A DNA stretch of 6,749 bases from Candidatus Bathyarchaeota archaeon (GCA_030608925.1 JAUWDF010000038.1:1-6749), one strand, 5' to 3'. Positions 1 through 6,740 are shown, counted from the stretch's first letter. Program-made: numbers and translations. The notes: generated from the letters alone by a model not told the origin.

Positions 1-2209
1 GTTCCGGAATTTGCTCTTTTCCTAGTTTTTTCCATTCTTCTGACTTAACGAAGCCACCAACCTGCTCTTTTATTTTTTTGGCAACTCTCGGTCCGATTAG
101 AGGAAGACTAGTTAGCTTTTCGATTGGAGCATGTTTGAGATCCTTTAAGGTTTTCAACCCTGTATTGAAGAGGATACGAGCGCGACTTCTGCCAACACCT
201 TCTAGACGAACCAAAGGTAAGAGCTCAGACTTGACTCCTTTCACGCTACGCTCCATCAATTCATTCAGTTTTGACACTAAATCCTTATGCTTGAACAAGT
301 TGGCAAGCTCACGAGAAGCATAAAGTAACCATTTTGCGGAATCAGTAAGTCGATATAGATCACCTGGTTGTACTCGAAACCGTTCGATAACCTGATCTTC
401 AGTGACTTCTTCAGCCCACGACTGTAGGACCCACGCCGACTTTACCTCTCCTAGAAACTCTTCATAATCGAAATTATCTTCAAGCTCGTTAGGTGGTTCA
501 AACATAAACTCATCTTTGTGCTGGTCCACAAACAAAACTAGTTCGTTGATTTCAGAAGAATATGGACGAAGTTTTGGGGACATGTCCGGAGTATGAGCTA
601 TCGCGTGGAAAAAACTAATATCGGATATTACTTCAGCACGGGAATTTAAGGCATCACGAAGGAAGGTAGCTGAAATGGGGTCAACATAGAGTTCAGAAAC
701 TCGGCGACCAAATTTCGTGGCTATTATATTTTTCCTTTCAATATCTATCATCTGTTCCTGATATAGGAACTTCAGAATTCTAGCTATCACCATTTTTATT
801 GCTCTTGGGTCATACTGATAAGCATAGAAGGTCTTGCTGAAAAAATCATAGACCCCTTGCTCAGTTTTTGCATATTGAGCAGCGATAGTGGATAGAACAT
901 GTGGTCGCAAGATTCGTTCCACTGCAAGCTTTGACCATATACGTTCTGGCTCTGATAACACGTAGCTTTCCATTAAGTAATCTTGCTCATCATCTGTTTT
1001 GGCTAGTAGAACTGCTTCTCCAAACTTGTCATATTTGGGCCTTCCAGCTCGTCCTGCCATTTGCTTATACTCGAGGACGCTTATGGGGTAATAGCCATAA
1101 CCGACTTCATAGCGTCTATAGTCATGGATTATCACCATTCTAGCTGGGAGGTTAACACCAAAGGCCAAGGTTGGTGTAGCCGCTAGGACTTTGATCTTGC
1201 TTTCTCGGAAGCCTTTTTCAAGCAGCCTCCGATGACCTCCTCCAAGCCCGGCATGATGAAAAGCTGCTCCATGCTTAACTAGTTCAGCGAGGAGTCCACT
1301 TATTCTTGTTCTTTCTCCTGTACTTCGTATTCGGTCACTTAACGAAATCAGGGCACGTTTACTGGGTTTTGATAAGTACTTATCCAGCTCACTGGCAGCC
1401 TTTCTCGCTATGGAAACAGCGTTTTTCCGAGTGGATGCAAAGATAAGTGCTTGCCCTCCAGATTTCATGATGTGAATGGCGAGGTTTAGGGCTGGGTTTC
1501 GAGAATGTTTACCGATTTTAATGCTTTTCCCATTCTTGAACTGAATCTCGTGATGTAGAAGGACCCCCTCATTCAATTCGACAGGTCTCCAATCGGTTGC
1601 GACATATTGAGCCTTGAGCCAGTCTGATAATTCCTCAACGTTTTTTATGGTTGCACTTAGAGCAAGGATTTGAATTTCCGGGTTTGATTGTATAAGCCTC
1701 GCGATCACAACTTCCAATGTAGGTCCTCGTTCGGAATCGTTTAACAAATGGACTTCGTCCAAAACTGCCAGCGAAATCTCTTCAAACCATTTCGATCTAT
1801 GCCTAAGAAGTGAATCCGCTTTCTCGTTTGTTGAAATAATTATGTCGTATCTTTCCAGCCAATGATCCTTGCTATCAAAATCACCTGTGCTTATACCGAC
1901 GCGAATACGTTTCCCGTTCTGTTTCACGAGGGTTGTGTATTTCTTGAATTCCGAGTATTTTTCGTTTGCCAAAGCTCTAAGAGGGGTTAAGTAAAGAACT
2001 TTTCCACCTCGCTCCATAATGTGTTTGAGAGCACAAAGTTCTGCAGTGAGAGTTTTACCGGATGCTGTTGGACTTGCCAGGACAAGAGTTTTCCCTTCTA
2101 GGGCTCCAGCGTTGATTGCTTCTTCTTGCGGTGGATAGAGTTGGGAAATCCCAGATCTTATTATAATTTCCTTAACCTTTTCAGATATTGGAAGCTCTTC
2201 AACTTTCAA
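1..2209 (-). CDS. hel308: Hel308-type Ski2-family DNA helicase (3' end beyond the window)
   Basis: ATP-dependent 3'-5' superfamily 2 DNA helicase of the Hel308/Hjm group, which in archaea acts on forked DNA during replication restart. I translated the frame by hand from 2209 to the window edge; it gives 736 codons with no stop. Visible motifs: Q-motif YPPQEEAI (Q28), Walker A PTASGKT (47-53), motif Ia TPLRALANEK (75-84), DEVH box (151-154), SAT (185-187), motif IV region ALIFASTRK, motif V ATPTLAFGVNLPA (344-356) and motif VI QMAGRAGRP (383-391). A helical ratchet-like region follows. The C-terminal helix-hairpin-helix domain contains LEGVGRSRARILF, with the family's RAR motif at about 676-678. 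The start is TTG at 2209, because an in-frame stop lies five codons upstream and an AAGGG site precedes it by 7 nt. It lies 16 bases after mcm, so it is probably the third gene of that operon. Known family members are about 690-720 aa, so little should be missing. Confidence 0.93.
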   Translation of the reverse strand, partial: MKVEELPISEKVKEIIIRSGISQLYPPQEEAINAGALEGKTLVLASPTASGKTLTAELCALKHIMERGGKVLYLTPLRALANEKYSEFKKYTTLVKQNGKRIRVGISTGDFDSKDHWLERYDIIISTNEKADSLLRHRSKWFEEISLAVLDEVHLLNDSERGPTLEVVIARLIQSNPEIQILALSATIKNVEELSDWLKAQYVATDWRPVELNEGVLLHHEIQFKNGKSIKIGKHSRNPALNLAIHIMKSGGQALIFASTRKNAVSIARKAASELDKYLSKPSKRALISLSDRIRSTGERTRISGLLAELVKHGAAFHHAGLGGGHRRLLEKGFRESKIKVLAATPTLAFGVNLPARMVIIHDYRRYEVGYGYYPISVLEYKQMAGRAGRPKYDKFGEAVLLAKTDDEQDYLMESYVLSEPERIWSKLAVERILRPHVLSTIAAQYAKTEQGVYDFFSKTFYAYQYDPRAIKMVIARILKFLYQEQMIDIERKNIIATKFGRRVSELYVDPISATFLRDALNSRAEVISDISFFHAIAHTPDMSPKLRPYSSEINELVLFVDQHKDEFMFEPPNELEDNFDYEEFLGEVKSAWVLQSWAEEVTEDQVIERFRVQPGDLYRLTDSAKWLLYASRELANLFKHKDLVSKLNELMERSVKGVKSELLPLVRLEGVGRSRARILFNTGLKTLKDLKHAPIEKLTSLPLIGPRVAKKIKEQVGGFVKSEEWKKLGKEQIPE

Positions 2210-2216
2210 TCTTGAG

Positions 2217-2221
2217 CCCTT
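2217..2221 (-). promoter_or_regulatory. Shine-Dalgarno site for hel308
   Basis: AAGGG on the minus strand, 7 nt before the TTG at 2209 and within the 16-base gap after the mcm stop. It supports TTG as the true hel308 start. No ATG or GTG is available in frame between the upstream stop and this site. Confidence 0.6.
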
Positions 2222-2225
2222 TTAG

Positions 2226-4262
2226 CTACACTTTGCTAATGAATCCTGGTCGTCGTTCATATACTGTGCCATCTCTTATCAATCTACCAATGAGTTTCTG
2301 AGCGTCAAAGGCTTCAATCTTATATTTGCTTGAAAGCGTTTCCAATAAGAGCCTTTTCTCAACCATTCCCGCTTCCTTTGATAGTTCAACGATTTCGTCA
2401 AGTATCCTTCTCAGCTTATCTTGCATACTTTTTGGTTTGCCAACCATGATGATGTCGATATCACGCATATGGGTTGTAATATCGATGCCCACCTCTTCTA
2501 ATGATTTGTTCATGATCGCGATTGCTGCTTCAGCATCTTCGGCAGTGATTTCTTTTCGGAGGGCAATTCGAGCTCTTGCTTCTGCCAATCTAACCAGAGA
2601 CTCTAACTGTCTTGCTGTAATAGCGATGGGTGACCCTTCAACCTTCTCTGTGACTGCTCTCATCTCGAGATAGAAAGCTCTAAGACGTTGAAGGGCTTCA
2701 TCGGTTAAAACAGGTTTTACATTTTTTGCGTAGCTTATGTATTTTCGAAGCAGGTCTGAAGGGATCGGTGTTTCTACTGCCACTTCACCCTTTCTGTGTA
2801 TTTCAAGAATATGGGCTGACATTTTCTCGTCCAAATCTCTCTTGGGAACATCTTTAAGGACAAAAATAAGGTCAAATCTTGAGAGTATAGTTATTGGTAA
2901 GTTGATGTTCTCAGTGACAGTTTTGTAGGCATCATACCTTCCCAGGGAAGGGTTGGCTGCTGCGAGGATTGCTGTTCTAGCGTTAAGGGTTGCCACGATT
3001 CCTCCCTTTGCCACTGAAACGGTGTGCTGTTCCATTGCTTCATGGATAGCTACTCGGTCTTCAGGACGCATTTTATCGATTTCATCAATACAGGCAACTC
3101 CTTTGTCAGCTAGGACTAGAGCTCCAGCCTCAAGGGTCATTCCACCTCCCTTCTCACGTAATACTGCTGCAGTAAGACCTGCTGCAGTTGTACCCCGACC
3201 AGATGTGTACAAGCCTCTTGGAGCAATTGACGCAATATATTGAAGTAACTGGGACTTTGCTGTCCCTGGGTCTCCTACAAGAAGAATGTTTAACTCGCCT
3301 CTTATCGAGATGTCTGGTAAATGTTTTGCGACGCCACCGAACACTATGTACATTAGGGCTTCCTTAATTGTGTCATAACCGTAGATGGAGGGTGCAATGG
3401 AACGCATTATGTTTCTGTGAATCCAGGGGTCTTGTGCGAGTTCTTGGATACTCTCTTCTTCTTCTGGTAAGATTAGAGCGGCTTCCGGTTCTTTGCTTTC
3501 CACGTCCAAGTAATTCGCATCAACGTGAAGACGAAAAACTCGAAGCTTCCCAGCTGTCGGTAATACTGGAGCCTCAGCGCGAACGATACCTGTAACAGAA
3601 ACGTGATCCCCTGGTCTCGCCTTGTCAACTAAGTCTCTGGTCGAGAGTTTGACGTTTAGAGTGCGGGGAAGCTGACCAGGAGGTAGATCTTCAGGGCGCT
3701 CTTGTAAGCGAATTTGCTGATGATCAATAAATGTGGAATCTTCTTGAAGGAATTCGAACGGTCCTTTGCTCTGGCAAGTAGGATTAGTGCATCGCGTCGG
3801 AGCTTTCAGAAACGGACCAGCTTGATCCATGTAAGAAGGAGTTTCACATCTCTTACATCTGAATGCGCCGCGTAAAACTTGGGGTTGCACAGGCGTAGCC
3901 CTCACAATTATCCCTTCAACCATGACTAGTCGACCGATGTTTGCTGCTCCAAGCATGCGGAGTTGCGTAGACTCGGGGAGACTTCTGAAGCGAACTGTGA
4001 CCTCATCGATTCTTGATGCATATTCACTGTCTTCTGTTTCTAATTGTGAAAAGGCTGCCCTATTGACGTGTTCGAAATAGTCGTCAGGCTTCTCCACCAT
4101 ATTTTGGGCTAAACTAAAATCGAACACCATAAGGTCTTCAAATTCGACAATGAGAGATGTGCTGTTAGCGACAGCCATTTGAGAAATTCTTTCACGATAC
4201 TTATCTCGTTTAAGAAGGTCTTCAAAGCGTTGTTGTGGGTCAATTTCAATTTCTTCAGTCAT
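2226..4262 (-). CDS. mcm: MCM replicative DNA helicase
   Basis: The hexameric AAA+ motor that unwinds DNA at the replication fork, working with GINS and the Cdc45/RecJ-type partner. The chosen ATG start gives 678 aa, normal for archaeal MCM. In order: N-terminal helical and OB domains; a zinc-binding motif with C136, C139, C158 and C163; an N-terminal hairpin near 228-243; Walker A GDPGTAKS (330-337); the h2i insert region near 353-369; Walker B CIDEID (391-396); pre-sensor-1 hairpin lysine in VAKGG (K419); sensor 1 AAANPSLGRYD (N437); arginine finger SRFD (R462); sensor 2 TARQLES (R551); and a C-terminal winged-helix domain from about 612. All key residues are present and there is no intein at the Walker A site. 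A longer TTG start at 4280 is possible but less likely: ATG at 4262 has AGGTGA 5 nt upstream. The start overlaps the gins stop by 8 bp, which suggests translational coupling. Confidence 0.97.
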   Translation of the reverse strand: MTEEIEIDPQQRFEDLLKRDKYRERISQMAVANSTSLIVEFEDLMVFDFSLAQNMVEKPDDYFEHVNRAAFSQLETEDSEYASRIDEVTVRFRSLPESTQLRMLGAANIGRLVMVEGIIVRATPVQPQVLRGAFRCKRCETPSYMDQAGPFLKAPTRCTNPTCQSKGPFEFLQEDSTFIDHQQIRLQERPEDLPPGQLPRTLNVKLSTRDLVDKARPGDHVSVTGIVRAEAPVLPTAGKLRVFRLHVDANYLDVESKEPEAALILPEEEESIQELAQDPWIHRNIMRSIAPSIYGYDTIKEALMYIVFGGVAKHLPDISIRGELNILLVGDPGTAKSQLLQYIASIAPRGLYTSGRGTTAAGLTAAVLREKGGGMTLEAGALVLADKGVACIDEIDKMRPEDRVAIHEAMEQHTVSVAKGGIVATLNARTAILAAANPSLGRYDAYKTVTENINLPITILSRFDLIFVLKDVPKRDLDEKMSAHILEIHRKGEVAVETPIPSDLLRKYISYAKNVKPVLTDEALQRLRAFYLEMRAVTEKVEGSPIAITARQLESLVRLAEARARIALRKEITAEDAEAAIAIMNKSLEEVGIDITTHMRDIDIIMVGKPKSMQDKLRRILDEIVELSKEAGMVEKRLLLETLSSKYKIEAFDAQKLIGRLIRDGTVYERRPGFISKV

Positions 4263-4824
4263 TCTTGTCACCTGTTTCAAGAATCAGGGCTTTCCATTCT
4301 CTGATGGTTTTGTGAAGTTTATGATACAGTGTTTTTTCTTCTGGTGTTAGACTCTCAAGCGCGTGTTCGGTGAGAGGAGGAGCTGAAGCAAGTGAAACTA
4401 TTTTTCGTACTCTGCAGTTTACTATGTCTCGGGAAGTCTTCTGTGACTTCTCACGTTCCTTCAGTATATCTGAATTATTCTGGGAGGATTTGTCAAGATG
4501 TGCAAGGTAGCGTCTCAGCTTTGGATAGAATTCTGCTTCGAGAGGAGAGACTTTATTTGTAGGTTGGACTCTCTCTTTCCAATTGATTTTATGCAGTTTT
4601 ACCTCGTCTAACATTTCATTTTCTGGAAAACGAACTATATTCGCCCTTTCCAGTTCCTGCGCGATCCAAAATCGCAGCTCGTAATCTATACCTTCCTTGA
4701 ACGGTCCAACCTTCGAACCAACTAATTCTATCTCGGGTTCATTCCTGTTTGCGATGACTCTGACAAGTTTGTTTTCAAACATGAAGTCAGCATCCTCAAC
4801 TGAGATATCACGTTGTTTTGCCAA
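4255..4824 (-). CDS. gins23: GINS complex subunit, probably Gins23-type
   Basis: Subunit of the archaeal GINS complex, which binds and activates MCM at the fork. The 189-aa protein has a small N-terminal beta-rich segment (about 19-66) with the pattern EIELVGSKVGPFKEGIDYEL followed by FWIAQELERANIVRF, as in GINS B domains. A helical A-like domain follows (about 95-180), with EAEFYPKLRRYL, a charged polar linker at 111-131, then VRKIVSLAS and LTPEEKTLYHKLHKTI. The B-then-A order is that of Gins23 (Psf2/Psf3 relatives). The helical part, however, also resembles Gins51 A domains, so the subunit assignment is less certain than the family. Its position just upstream of mcm matches what is known for Gins23 in Sulfolobus. 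The start is TTG at 4824, with GGGGAG 9 nt upstream; an internal ATG at 4782 would remove 14 residues but leave the domain intact. It is the first gene of the operon. Confidence 0.85.
   Translation of the reverse strand: MAKQRDISVEDADFMFENKLVRVIANRNEPEIELVGSKVGPFKEGIDYELRFWIAQELERANIVRFPENEMLDEVKLHKINWKERVQPTNKVSPLEAEFYPKLRRYLAHLDKSSQNNSDILKEREKSQKTSRDIVNCRVRKIVSLASAPPLTEHALESLTPEEKTLYHKLHKTIREWKALILETGDKND
4268..4273 (-). promoter_or_regulatory. Shine-Dalgarno site for mcm, inside the end of gins
   Basis: AGGTGA on the minus strand, 5 nt before ATG at 4262. This is a strong match to the anti-Shine-Dalgarno sequence. It lies within the last codons of gins and decides the mcm start in favour of ATG over the TTG at 4280. 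Confidence 0.75.
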
Positions 4825-4833
4825 TTCTCCGTT

Positions 4834-4839
4834 CTCCCC
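4834..4839 (-). promoter_or_regulatory. Shine-Dalgarno site for gins
   Basis: GGGGAG on the minus strand, 9 nt before the TTG at 4824. A second GGAG at 4830-4827 is only 2 nt from the start and is too close to serve. No comparably placed site precedes the alternative ATG at 4782, so TTG is preferred, with moderate certainty. Confidence 0.5.
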
Positions 4840-4874
4840 GCTGCTAAACTTCTGAAAGAAAGGAGAAATCCAAC

Positions 4875-4882
4875 AATATAAG
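4875..4882 (-). promoter_or_regulatory. TATA-like box for the gins-mcm-hel308 operon
   Basis: CTTATATT on the minus strand. Archaeal transcription usually starts about 25 bases downstream of the TATA box, which would put the start near 4852 and give a leader of about 28 nt containing the gins Shine-Dalgarno site. No clear purine-rich BRE element is visible upstream, so this is a position- and composition-based call. Confidence 0.45.
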
Positions 4883-4958
4883 ATATGTAGTCAAAAAAAT
4901 GCAACATTACCTCTAAGTTTCTTTGGTAATCCCATGTAAAAATGTCTATTGAACCACC

Positions 4959-4974
4959 CATGCGCGCACGCATG
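4959..4974. repeat. GC-rich inverted repeat CATGCG-N4-CGCATG
   Basis: Perfect 6-bp arms (4959-4964 and 4969-4974) around CGCA, in the middle of the divergent intergenic region. It lies about 80 bp upstream of each TATA-like box. It could be a binding site for a dimeric regulator, or it could be a chance palindrome in a GC-rich patch. Confidence 0.4.
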
Positions 4975-4982
4975 CCTATGTG

Positions 4983-5014
4983 CAAGACTTGGCAAGACTC
5001 GCGCAAAACTCGCG
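4983..5014. repeat. Three phased tandem direct repeats, CAARACTYGCG-like
   Basis: Copies start at 4983 (CAAGACTTGG), 4993 (CAAGACTCGCG) and 5004 (CAAAACTCGCG). The second and third are adjacent 11-mers differing at one base, and the first matches the second over its first seven bases. The 10-11 bp spacing puts all copies on the same DNA face. The array is 35 bp upstream of the rightward TATA-like box, where an activator or repressor could bind. Confidence 0.6.
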
Positions 5015-5030
5015 AATTACCTCGTGCACA

Positions 5031-5058
5031 ATTCCTGATTTAGGAATCTTTAAATTCC
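5031..5058. promoter_or_regulatory. Alternating ATTCC / GGAAT half-sites around the rightward promoter
   Basis: ATTCC (5031-5035), GGAAT (5043-5047) and ATTCC (5054-5058) alternate in orientation, with 7- and 6-base spacers. The first pair extends to a perfect ATTCCT-N5-AGGAAT palindrome. The second pair brackets the TATA-like core. This layout would let a dimeric repressor block TBP/TFB binding. It is a candidate operator inferred from symmetry and position only. Confidence 0.4.
5049..5056 (+). promoter_or_regulatory. TATA-like box for the glutamate-synthase-like gene
   Basis: TTTAAATT preceded by the purine-rich AGGAAT, which could act as a BRE. Transcription would be expected to start near 5078, leaving a leader of about 35 nt that contains the GAGGG ribosome-binding site. 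Confidence 0.45.
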
Positions 5059-5102
5059 ACTATGACATTGGCTCATATTTCTAGGTTGACAAACGTAAAC
5101 TT

Positions 5103-5107
5103 GAGGG
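5103..5107 (+). promoter_or_regulatory. Shine-Dalgarno site for the glutamate-synthase-like gene
   Basis: GAGGG with a 6-nt spacer before ATG at 5114. It supports this start over the in-frame ATG that encodes M33, directly before the cysteine motif. Confidence 0.65.
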
Positions 5108-5113
5108 AAGAAA

Positions 5114-6721
5114 ATGCCAGAACGTGTTGATAGAAACAGTGCCAGTCTCAACGGAAAATCAACTACTGGAACACAAACACGAGTCAGAGACACAAGTCCA
5201 ACCAGTGGCATGTGTCCTATATGTATCCGTGACTGTCCATTTCTATGTGAAATCAGTCTTTCAGCCTTCAGAGGAAGGGAAGCTCTTTACCCTGATCCTC
5301 GCCAATTTGGCTACAGCACAGCTGGGGCACTAAAGGACTTCGGTCTTGATTGGTCCCACTTTAATATCCAGGCCTCTCTTTTCAAAACTGAAGGTATTGA
5401 AGAGGATTCTGATTTAGCTTTATTCCACAATGCTAGTACAAAAACAGAAGTTGCAGGTATCCCATTGAAAGTTCCCATCTTAACTGGAGCCTTTGGCTCA
5501 ACCGAAGTAGCAAGGCTCAACTGGGATGGTTTGGCAATAGGCTCAGCGTTATCGGGCGCGGTCGTTACAATTGGAGAAAATGTTTGTGGTATGGATCGCG
5601 ATTCAGTAATCACAGGAGGAAAGATTGTAGAGTCAAAGGAACTGAAACGACGAGTTGAAGCTTTTCGAAAATTCTGGGATGGTAAATACGGTGAAGTTGT
5701 GGTTCAAACAAACGTGGAAGATCAAAGACTAGGCGTAGATGTGTATGCACTCTCAAAACTGGAAGTTAATGTTATTGAGAGAAAATGGGGGCAAGGTGCC
5801 AAAGCCATCGGAGGCGAAGTCAGGATTCGCAACATCGACAAAGCAGTCATGTTGAAGAAAAGGGGATACATAGTCATTCCAGACCCAGAAGACCCCACAG
5901 TTCAACAAGCATTCAAGGACGGAGTTTTCAAATCCTTCGAGAGACATAGCAGAGTAGGTTTTCCCAAGCAAAGAGGCTTTGTAGAGGACATTGATTGGTT
6001 GCGACAACAAGGTGCTAAGCATGTAATTCTCAAAACGGGAGCGTATAGGCCTTCTGCAGTTGCATTCACAATGAAGCTAGCGTCAGAAGCGAAAATTGAA
6101 GCAGTTACTTTTGATGGAGCTGGTGGAGGAACCGGGATGAGCCCTGTTCCAATGATGGATGAAATGAGCATTCCAACGATATATCTGGAATCTATGGTTC
6201 TGAAGTGTGCCCAGATCTTAGAGAAGAAAGGCAAACATGTACCCGATATCATTATGGCAGGAGGATTCATCTGCGAAACTCAAATCCTGAAGTCTATAGC
6301 TATGAGCAACTTTGGAAATGGTCCTCACGTCAAGGCAGTCCTAATGGGACGTTCACCTTTAACGGCGGTAATGAAAGCAAATTACTTCAAGCAATTATCT
6401 GAGGAAGGAAAGCTACCTCGGGCATTCGCCGGAAAATATGGAGATACACCGGACAAATTCTACATAACAGCACCCAAATTGAAAGAGACACATGGCGAAA
6501 GATTCAAGGAAATCCCATGGGAAGCAGTAGCACTACACACTTATCTTTCAGATCGAGTGGGTGTCGGGCTTCAACAATTGCTTGCAGGGGCAAGAAGATG
6601 GAAACTTCACTTAATCAGTAGAAATGATCTGATGGCGTTAACTGAGAGAGCTTCAAAAGTTACAGGTATACCGCTTCCAGAAGATGTTGAGCGAGACGCA
6701 TTTGAAAGGATTTTGGAATAA
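5114..6721 (+). CDS. Glutamate-synthase-like FMN-binding protein with N-terminal four-cysteine motif
   Basis: A 535-aa protein of the glutamate synthase FMN-domain family, which forms a TIM-barrel. Visible family signatures are WGQGAKAIGGEVR (225-237), VILKTGAYRPSAVAF (304-318), the phosphate-binding-type FDGAGGGTGMSP (333-344), and DIIMAGGFICETQ followed by VKAVLMGRSPL near 378-416. An N-terminal motif CPICIRDCPFLC (C34, C37, C41, C45) may bind an iron-sulfur cluster. It has no N-terminal glutamine amidotransferase domain and no C-terminal beta-helix. There is also no cysteine after C387, so the 3Fe-4S cluster ligands of true glutamate synthase are absent. No gltD-like partner is visible in the window. 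The first 30 residues are polar and probably disordered; there is no signal peptide or membrane segment, so it is likely cytoplasmic. The family assignment is firm. The reaction is unknown; an oxidoreductase using FMN is the cautious inference. It is transcribed divergently from the replication operon and may be monocistronic. Confidence 0.88.
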   Translation: MPERVDRNSASLNGKSTTGTQTRVRDTSPTSGMCPICIRDCPFLCEISLSAFRGREALYPDPRQFGYSTAGALKDFGLDWSHFNIQASLFKTEGIEEDSDLALFHNASTKTEVAGIPLKVPILTGAFGSTEVARLNWDGLAIGSALSGAVVTIGENVCGMDRDSVITGGKIVESKELKRRVEAFRKFWDGKYGEVVVQTNVEDQRLGVDVYALSKLEVNVIERKWGQGAKAIGGEVRIRNIDKAVMLKKRGYIVIPDPEDPTVQQAFKDGVFKSFERHSRVGFPKQRGFVEDIDWLRQQGAKHVILKTGAYRPSAVAFTMKLASEAKIEAVTFDGAGGGTGMSPVPMMDEMSIPTIYLESMVLKCAQILEKKGKHVPDIIMAGGFICETQILKSIAMSNFGNGPHVKAVLMGRSPLTAVMKANYFKQLSEEGKLPRAFAGKYGDTPDKFYITAPKLKETHGERFKEIPWEAVALHTYLSDRVGVGLQQLLAGARRWKLHLISRNDLMALTERASKVTGIPLPEDVERDAFERILE

Positions 6722-6730
6722 AACCCCCTA

Positions 6731-6740
6731 CTTTTTTTTC
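6731..6740 (+). terminator. T-rich transcription terminator
   Basis: CTTTTTTTTC, with eight consecutive T residues starting 10 bases after the stop codon. There is no hairpin before it, as is normal for archaeal termination at oligo-T tracts. It suggests that transcription of the flavoprotein gene ends here. Confidence 0.6.

Noticed and set aside
78..1143. Two plus-strand frames of about 80 aa opposite hel308
   Set aside because: They are antisense to a continuous helicase frame that I translated throughout; nothing else supports them.
1..2209. Possible frameshift or pseudogene in the left third of the window
   Set aside because: The absence of a complete start-to-stop frame there is explained by the gene running off the edge; the minus-strand frame is uninterrupted and all helicase motifs are intact.
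3250..3280. Intein at the MCM Walker A site, a common archaeal insertion point
   Set aside because: The Walker A region is continuous and the total length is normal.
2326..3595. Several plus-strand open frames of 63-115 aa opposite mcm
   Set aside because: They are antisense to a gene with complete MCM motifs, have low-complexity Ser/Ile-rich composition, and show no ribosome sites or recognisable domains.
4728..5006. 92-aa minus-strand frame across the gins start and intergenic region
   Set aside because: It overlaps the well-supported GINS coding frame in another frame, shows no family resemblance, and would cover the promoter region.
4825..5113. Replication origin in the intergenic region, suggested by neighbouring replication genes and repeats
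   Set aside because: There are no recognisable origin-recognition boxes, no orc1/cdc6 gene nearby and no long AT-rich unwinding tract; promoter functions explain the region better.
5311..6402. Minus-strand and alternate-frame open frames within the glutamate-synthase-like gene
   Set aside because: They shadow a 535-codon gene whose family motifs are clear.
5114..6721. Annotation as a true glutamate synthase large subunit (gltB)
   Set aside because: It lacks the amidotransferase domain, the beta-helix domain and the 3Fe-4S cysteine ligands, so only the FMN-domain family can be claimed.
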